From NCBI GenBank assembly GCA_049516635.1, contig JBEKSX010000004.1, positions 1 to 48,781 of the forward strand: a stretch of 48,781 nt of DNA. Direction: 5' to 3'. Position 1 is the first letter of the stretch. Each line of letters opens with the position of its first letter. The notes beneath the pieces were generated by a model. That model was not told where the DNA came from, ran no database searches, and saw nothing but the letters and a program-made list of their open reading frames with translations. The stretch comes from JBEKSX01 sp049516635. GTDB taxonomy: Bacteria > Bacteroidota > Ignavibacteria > Tepidaquicellales > OLB5. The translations under genes and the position numbers were made by a program. Below are positions 43,803-48,781 of this stretch, in pieces.

Positions 43803-44993
43803 TTGGAAAAAAAAGTTAATCTGCTTTTTGTTTCTCACAGTTCAAATCTGTTAGGAGGAGCAGAGGATGATTTTGAGAGATTATTGAGCTATTTTGCCCA
43901 AAAAAAAGATAAATATGTTATTCATGGATTATTTCCTCTTGGTGAGAGGGCTTCTAATTACGCATCTTATTGTGAAAAATACGGCTATTACAAGTGGGGT
44001 TATTTGCCAATTCATAGTGCAAGCATAATTGCTTATATAAAATATATATTGAAGTTTTTCATTCAGCATTATCAAATAAAAAGATTTGTTTCTAATAATT
44101 ATTATGATTTATGTATTATTAACGTAAGCGCATTGGTATGGCCGGCTGTAAGTTTAAAACTATTAAAGTTTAAGGTGGTAGTTTTTATCAGGGAAGTTAT
44201 TCAACCTAAGATTCTTCGAACATTATCTTATAAAATTCTTAATAGATACTCAGATTATTTTATTTCTATTTCCAATTACATCTATAAGTTATTTACAGAT
44301 ATTACTCAAAGCAAAAAAATCTCGGTTATTCAGACTGCAATAGAAGAGAAATCAAACGAGTCTATTGGAGAGGAGCTGGTGCGGAGATACTTGAGCCAGC
44401 ACATCTCAGAAAGAATTTGTTCTCCAAAATGTTTTAGAATATTGTCTGTGGGAGCTGTAGAAAAGAAAAAGAATCAATTACTATTAATACAAGCTTTAAG
44501 CTATCTTATAAATGAGTCTAATATTAAAAAGCTGTTTATATTTTTTGTTGGTGCTTATGATGAGAGAAACAAATATTATTTGAAGCTTCGGAAATATATT
44601 ATCAAAAATAATTTAGAAGATTATGTACTATTTTTAAATTCACTACCTAATAAAATAGTACAGAGCATAATGAATATTGTTGACTGTGTTGCTATCACTT
44701 CTTTGGACGAAGGGTATTCTATTGTATTTTTGGAGGCTATGAAAAATAGGAAAACTATTATTTCTACTAAAGTAGCAGATATACCTGATATTATTTTAAA
44801 CATGTATAACGGTATTTTGATTGAAAATTCAACCGAGTCTTTGGTTAATGCAATAAAGAGTCTGCTTGACAATGAGACTCTATTAAAGATAATAGGTGAG
44901 AGAGGTTATGATACTTTTTTGAAGATTAACAATTACTCTGATAATCTACTTAGAACGGAATACATTATTAATAAAATGTTATATCATGAATAA
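43803..44993 (+). CDS. Glycosyltransferase family 4 protein
   Basis: A 396-residue GT-B enzyme. LLFVSHSSNLLGGAEDDFER at the start is the usual acceptor-domain opening, and the C-terminal domain has ILSVGAVEKKKNQLLLIQAL and SLDEGYSIVFLEAMKNRK with the family Glu pair. The start is TTG at 43803. The 141 bases before it show no gene. It overlaps the next glycosyltransferase gene by 8 bp, so the two are coupled. Confidence 0.9.
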   Translation: MEKKVNLLFVSHSSNLLGGAEDDFERLLSYFAQKKDKYVIHGLFPLGERASNYASYCEKYGYYKWGYLPIHSASIIAYIKYILKFFIQHYQIKRFVSNNYYDLCIINVSALVWPAVSLKLLKFKVVVFIREVIQPKILRTLSYKILNRYSDYFISISNYIYKLFTDITQSKKISVIQTAIEEKSNESIGEELVRRYLSQHISERICSPKCFRILSVGAVEKKKNQLLLIQALSYLINESNIKKLFIFFVGAYDERNKYYLKLRKYIIKNNLEDYVLFLNSLPNKIVQSIMNIVDCVAITSLDEGYSIVFLEAMKNRKTIISTKVADIPDIILNMYNGILIENSTESLVNAIKSLLDNETLLKIIGERGYDTFLKINNYSDNLLRTEYIINKMLYHE

Positions 44994-45906
44994 TCCTGAT
45001 ATTTCAGTTATCATTGTTAATTATAAAACTGAGCATGAACTTCTCAGTTGTTTATCATCTCTTTCAAAATATAAACCTGCATTAGAATTAGAAACAATTG
45101 TTGTTAATAATAGTGAATATAATTATTATTTCGAGAAAATAAAAACCCAGTATCCTGATGTGACTTACATATCGAATAATAACTCAGGTTTTTCACGGGC
45201 AATAAATCTCGGTGTTGATATATCATTAGGTACACAACTGATATTTATCAATCCAGATACTTTGTTTATAGAAGATTGTATTACCCCAATATTCAACTTT
45301 ATTAAAAAATACCAACATGCTGGAGTTTGCGGACCAATGCTTTTAAATAATGACATGACTTATCAGAACTCAACAGGATTTAGAATGGGAATATTTTATG
45401 AGATCGCAGAAGCATTCTTTTTCATTAGTCTATTTAGAATAGTTCAAAAAATAAGATATATAAAAAAACAAAAAGTACATCAAAATAGCGAAACCTCTTG
45501 GCTAAGCGGAGCTTTTATTGTGGTTAGAAGAAGTGTTTTTGAAGAAGTTGGAGGATTCGATCCCGATTATTTCTTAAATTACGAAGATATCGATTTTTGT
45601 TTAAAAGTCAAAGAACATGGTTATAGAAATTATTATTTTCCTTATTTGAAATGCCTGCATACAGGACTGGCGAGTCAAGCAAAAGATTATGAAAAACTTG
45701 TGTTTAGTAGATATCAAAGTAGATTAATTTATGCGAAGAAACATTATAATTATTTAATTAGATTATTAGTTAGAACGATACATATTTTAGGTCTTCTATT
45801 GAGGTTATGCGTGATTTTTTTTACCTTTCGATCTTTAGAAAATACTCAGAGGATGAAAGGCTATAGAAAAACATTAAAATTGTATTTTAAATATTCAATA
45901 AATTAA
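44986..45906 (+). CDS. Glycosyltransferase family 2 protein, rhamnosyltransferase-like
   Basis: A 306-residue GT-A enzyme with DISVIIVNYKTEHELLSCLS, NNSGFSRAINLG, FINPDT (DxD-type site replaced by N-P-D as usual in this group), and WLSGAFIVVRRSVFEEVGGF followed by YEDIDFCLKVKEHGY. These are typical of the WbbL/rhamnosyltransferase-like clade, though the sugar is not certain. A hydrophobic stretch lies near residues 258-280. It is a relative of the protein encoded next, 15 bp away. Confidence 0.9.
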   Translation: MNNPDISVIIVNYKTEHELLSCLSSLSKYKPALELETIVVNNSEYNYYFEKIKTQYPDVTYISNNNSGFSRAINLGVDISLGTQLIFINPDTLFIEDCITPIFNFIKKYQHAGVCGPMLLNNDMTYQNSTGFRMGIFYEIAEAFFFISLFRIVQKIRYIKKQKVHQNSETSWLSGAFIVVRRSVFEEVGGFDPDYFLNYEDIDFCLKVKEHGYRNYYFPYLKCLHTGLASQAKDYEKLVFSRYQSRLIYAKKHYNYLIRLLVRTIHILGLLLRLCVIFFTFRSLENTQRMKGYRKTLKLYFKYSIN

Positions 45907-45921
45907 TTTAGCAGAATTATA

Positions 45922-46713
45922 ATGTACTATGATCTGACCATCCAAATAATAAATTACAATACCCGGGATTATTTAATTAAATGTATTAAAGGTCTAATAA
46001 CAGATATTAGCTTTTGTAGTGTATCATATCAGATCATAGTACTTGATAATAATTCAGAAGATGATTTGTCAGATTTAAAAGAAATTTTCATTGATTCTGA
46101 TTTGGAGGTTTACAGGTCTGAAATAAATTTAGGCTTTGGTGGTGGACATAATTTTTTAATGAAGAAAGCTAAAGCTTCATTAATTTTAATCCTTAATCCA
46201 GATATAGAATTTGTAGATAAATTTACGGTTAGTACTTTACTGACTTTTTTAAATAATCATCCCTATATCTCTATTCTTGGACCAAGATTAATCTATCAAG
46301 ATGGAAAAACAATTGAGTTCGATCATGGAGAATTGACGGGCTTAAAATCTTGGTACAGAAATAGTTTAGGTGATTCTTATTGGATAGATAGAAAGAATAT
46401 TCAAGAGGTAGCGTGGGTAAGCGGCGCTTTTTTTTTTATTAGAAAAGAAGTATTTGAAAATGTGAAGGGTTTTGATGAGAATTTTTTTCTATATAAAGAA
46501 GAAGAAGATTTATGTCTTAGAGTAAGGGAATTTGGTTACAAAGTGTATTACTATCCTCTGGTAAAGGTTTTACATCATACAGAAGTTGTGTCAAAGAAAT
46601 CAGATTATATCGAAGAATCAAAAAGATATTACATAAAAAAAAATCTTGAAAAAAGGTTTCGATATCATTTACTAAGCTTTCTTAGAAAGATTTATTTTTT
46701 TATTAAAATTTAG
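45922..46713 (+). CDS. Glycosyltransferase family 2 protein, rhamnosyltransferase-like
   Basis: A 263-residue GT-A enzyme of the same clade as its neighbour: IQIINYNTRDYLIKCIKGL, NLGFGGGHNFLM, LILNPDIEF, WVSGAFFFIRKEVFENVKGF and YKEEEDLCLRVREFGY. It probably arose from a common ancestor with the preceding gene but is now quite different and may add a second residue of similar type. Donor and acceptor are unknown. Confidence 0.9.
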   Translation: MYYDLTIQIINYNTRDYLIKCIKGLITDISFCSVSYQIIVLDNNSEDDLSDLKEIFIDSDLEVYRSEINLGFGGGHNFLMKKAKASLILILNPDIEFVDKFTVSTLLTFLNNHPYISILGPRLIYQDGKTIEFDHGELTGLKSWYRNSLGDSYWIDRKNIQEVAWVSGAFFFIRKEVFENVKGFDENFFLYKEEEDLCLRVREFGYKVYYYPLVKVLHHTEVVSKKSDYIEESKRYYIKKNLEKRFRYHLLSFLRKIYFFIKI

Positions 46714-46795
46714 AAAATCAATTGTCTGTACTTTGTTTATATATATCTCGTGAAAGAAGTTTACGATGTAATTTTTTTATATATAGGAATATCTC

Positions 46796-47977
46796 ATGAA
46801 AAAATATGTTCATGTTATTTTTTTAATGAATAGATGGGAAGTTGACCCAAGGAAACATTTTATTAAAGAAATAATAAAAGCTACGAATTCATGGAGTGAT
46901 GTTATCATAATCCAACATTCAATTGGATTGTTGGGTCATCTTTTTACAAGATTTAATGAAAAAATAATTGGGTTAATAAAGGGTAAATATAAAACAAAGA
47001 GATTAGAGAATGGAGCTCTTCTTTTTACACCGATTATAATTTTTCATTATGGAATTTGGCTTAAACACAAAATTATTTCATTTATTGATATCTACCTTTT
47101 AAAGTTTCAATTAGATCATATAAAATCAAAGTATTTCAGAGATCAGAGGATAATACTATGGTTATATATTCCTAAACTTTATCCTTTCGCTAATAGAATA
47201 GTACATGATTATCTAGTGTATGATTATCAAGATAATTACGATTTTAATTATGATGGAACTTCATCAAGATTAGATACAATATATAATCGAATGCTAATTA
47301 AAGAAAGCAATCTGGTTATTTGTAGTGCTTTAACGATGTACAATATTGCAAAACGTATTAATGAAAACTCAATTTTATCATATAATGGGAACGATTATAA
47401 TACCTTGACATGTCATTCTAATGATATTTCTAGAACTGAGTTATCAGATCTTGATAAACCTATCATCGGATATTTAGGTGGAATCAGATACTGGTTCGAT
47501 TTTGAATTGCTCGAGTATTTATTGGAGAACATGAAAAATACTTATATAGTCTTCATAGGGATCTTATATAGAAATGCTAAAAATAATTTTTATAAATTAT
47601 TAAAACACAAAAATGTTATCTGGTTAAATTATGTTCAACACCATCAATTAAATTTATATTTAAAGAAATTTAGCATTGGAATTATTCCTTTCAAAATAGA
47701 CGGATTTACTGCTGGTGTATTCCCTAATAAATTCTTTGAATATATGGCTATGGGGATACCCATTGTGACTACAGCCTTACCAGAATTAAAAATATATTCT
47801 AGCTTAATTGGTTATTCCAATACAAAAGAGGAATTCTTAGATTATTGCAAAGAAGCTTTAAAAGGTAAATTTGATATTTTGAAGGATAAGTATAGAGATT
47901 TGGCCAAACATAATACTTGGGAAATAAGAGCAATATCTATTAATAAGATTCTTTTTAGTACACTGATGAATGTATGA
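46796..47977 (+). CDS. Glycosyltransferase, GT4/GT1-like
   Basis: A 393-residue protein with a GT-B layout. The C-terminal domain shows KPIIGYLGGIRYWFDFELLE, VIWLNYVQHHQL and IIPFKIDGFTAGVFPNKFFE followed by YMAMGIPIVTT, which are marks of the TuaH/WsaF-like glycosyltransferase group. The N-terminal domain has DYLVYDYQDNYDFN, also typical. Substrate is unknown. After it, 47978-48257 is 280 bp of AT-rich DNA in which I see no intact gene. Confidence 0.82.
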   Translation: MKKYVHVIFLMNRWEVDPRKHFIKEIIKATNSWSDVIIIQHSIGLLGHLFTRFNEKIIGLIKGKYKTKRLENGALLFTPIIIFHYGIWLKHKIISFIDIYLLKFQLDHIKSKYFRDQRIILWLYIPKLYPFANRIVHDYLVYDYQDNYDFNYDGTSSRLDTIYNRMLIKESNLVICSALTMYNIAKRINENSILSYNGNDYNTLTCHSNDISRTELSDLDKPIIGYLGGIRYWFDFELLEYLLENMKNTYIVFIGILYRNAKNNFYKLLKHKNVIWLNYVQHHQLNLYLKKFSIGIIPFKIDGFTAGVFPNKFFEYMAMGIPIVTTALPELKIYSSLIGYSNTKEEFLDYCKEALKGKFDILKDKYRDLAKHNTWEIRAISINKILFSTLMNV

Positions 47978-48230
47978 TATTTTTTGAAAACAAGTAATTA
48001 AGAATATTAGGAAAATAGTTATTGGGTATTATATATTAAATATTTATAAATAATAATGCTTTGCACTAAATGATCTATACATTAGTTACGCTTATTTTAA
48101 GACTATTTTTAAAGTAGTTTATAACAATCATAAATTTATAAATTATTAATCCACTAAACTAAATGAATTTTTAAGGATTATAGCACGAAAAAGTAGAATA
48201 TTAAAGATACCTTTTCTTCATAAATTGTAA

Positions 48231-48781
48231 ATAAGATTTATACAAAAAATATATCATTTGCCTGATACGGAGGATGTTGTTATTAATTTCGATGATGATT
48301 TAAAATTAAATATTTATAATCCATGTTTGGGGGTGGTTTGCAGGGAATTATATTTAAAGGGAACATTTGAAAATAATGTAAAAGTCTATTTAAAACAAAT
48401 TGTGATTAATGGAATGGTTGTATTGGATGTAGGTGCTGATCTGGGGTATTACACAATTTTATTTGCAAAATGGGTAGGTAGTAATGGGAAAGTAATTGCT
48501 TTTGAGCCTAGTAATTATGCAAGATCTAAATTTATAGGTAATATAACCCTAAATTGTTTTAATAACGCATATAAAAGCGATTTTGCTTTAAGTAATGAAA
48601 ATGGACCCACATGTTTAATAAATCCTGGGGTAGATTCAAGGATATTTGCATAGCCTGAAGATAACTTATAAGAAAATATCGTGAAAATTGAAATGAAAAA
48701 GTTTGATGATATTATTAATGATTTTAATATTAATAAAATAAATTAAAATTGATGTTGAAGGAGCTGAAATGAATGTCTTAT
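48231..48781 (+). pseudogene. FkbM-family methyltransferase, decaying and cut by the window end
   Basis: An FkbM-type SAM-dependent methyltransferase remnant. The open part (TTG 48258 to TAG 48651) has the SAM-binding motif VVLDVGADLGYYTILFAKWV and VIAFEPSNYARSKF. The same frame goes on past TAG 48651 and TAA 48669 with family-like sequence (ENIVKIEMKKFDDII). Near 48741 the frame shifts by one base, and the other frame reads IKIDVEGAEMNVL, the conserved FkbM C-terminal motif. Two stops plus a frameshift in 150 bases mean a pseudogene, or else poor sequence quality at the end. Intact members methylate sugar hydroxyls. The 3' end lies beyond the window. Confidence 0.78.

Overview
The window looks like a chromosomal segment from a Bacteroidota/Chlorobi-group (FCB) bacterium, most likely an Ignavibacteria-like lineage. 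Two secreted proteins end in the NYPNPFNP-type type IX secretion (T9SS) sorting domain. One gene (proS) is preceded by a TTG-N20-TATATTTG promoter of Bacteroidota type. Shine-Dalgarno sequences are mostly weak or absent, and many genes must start at TTG. No lineage could be confirmed without a database search. No rRNA, tRNA, insertion sequence, prophage or CRISPR array was recognised.

Layout. 0.1-4.2 kb: alanyl-tRNA synthetase broken into two ORFs in the same frame (142-1794 and 1807-3234), then a sugar nucleotidyltransferase overlapping by ATGA. 4.2-9.9 kb: an SDR oxidoreductase, a deoxyhypusine-synthase-like protein, a polytopic GT-C-like membrane protein, an AI-2E-family transporter and dUTPase. 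10.0-14.7 kb: a small DUF4190-type protein, then a six-gene two-component block on the minus strand (two kinases, two REC-only paralogues, a NarL-type regulator and an Rcp1-type regulator). 15.0-18.5 kb: three envelope genes whose layout resembles a MotA/ExbB or GldL-GldM type motor pair plus an outer-membrane barrel protein. 18.7-22.4 kb: nuoCDEF of complex I. 22.5-25.5 kb: two secreted proteins, one with a T9SS sorting domain and a possible cohesin-like N-terminus, the other with five fibronectin-III-like repeats and a dockerin-like end. 25.8-48.8 kb, all on the plus strand: proS, a GT39-type glycosyltransferase, maf, a flippase-like LPG-synthase-TM protein, a small B12-binding protein, a phosphohexomutase, and then a surface-polysaccharide locus (Wza-like export protein, Wzz-like protein, Wzy/WaaL-like protein, a 923-residue T9SS cargo, Wzx-like flippase, six glycosyltransferases and a decaying FkbM methyltransferase).

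How the genes fit together. The right-hand 20 kb encodes assembly and export of a heteropolysaccharide: the nucleotidyltransferase and hexomutase can supply activated hexose, glycosyltransferases build the repeat, Wzx flips it, the Wzy-like protein polymerises or ligates it, and Wzz/Wza control length and export. A T9SS cargo protein lies inside this locus, and other T9SS-type secreted proteins and a candidate envelope motor lie to its left. T9SS cargo is anchored to A-type lipopolysaccharide in studied Bacteroidota, so a link between glycan and secretion is plausible but inferred.

The best candidates for novelty are (1) the split alaS, whose break lies in an expanded, very AT-rich linker between the aminoacylation and editing modules; (2) the putative GldLM-like motor operon at 15-18.5 kb; and (3) the cohesin-like/dockerin-like neighbour pair.
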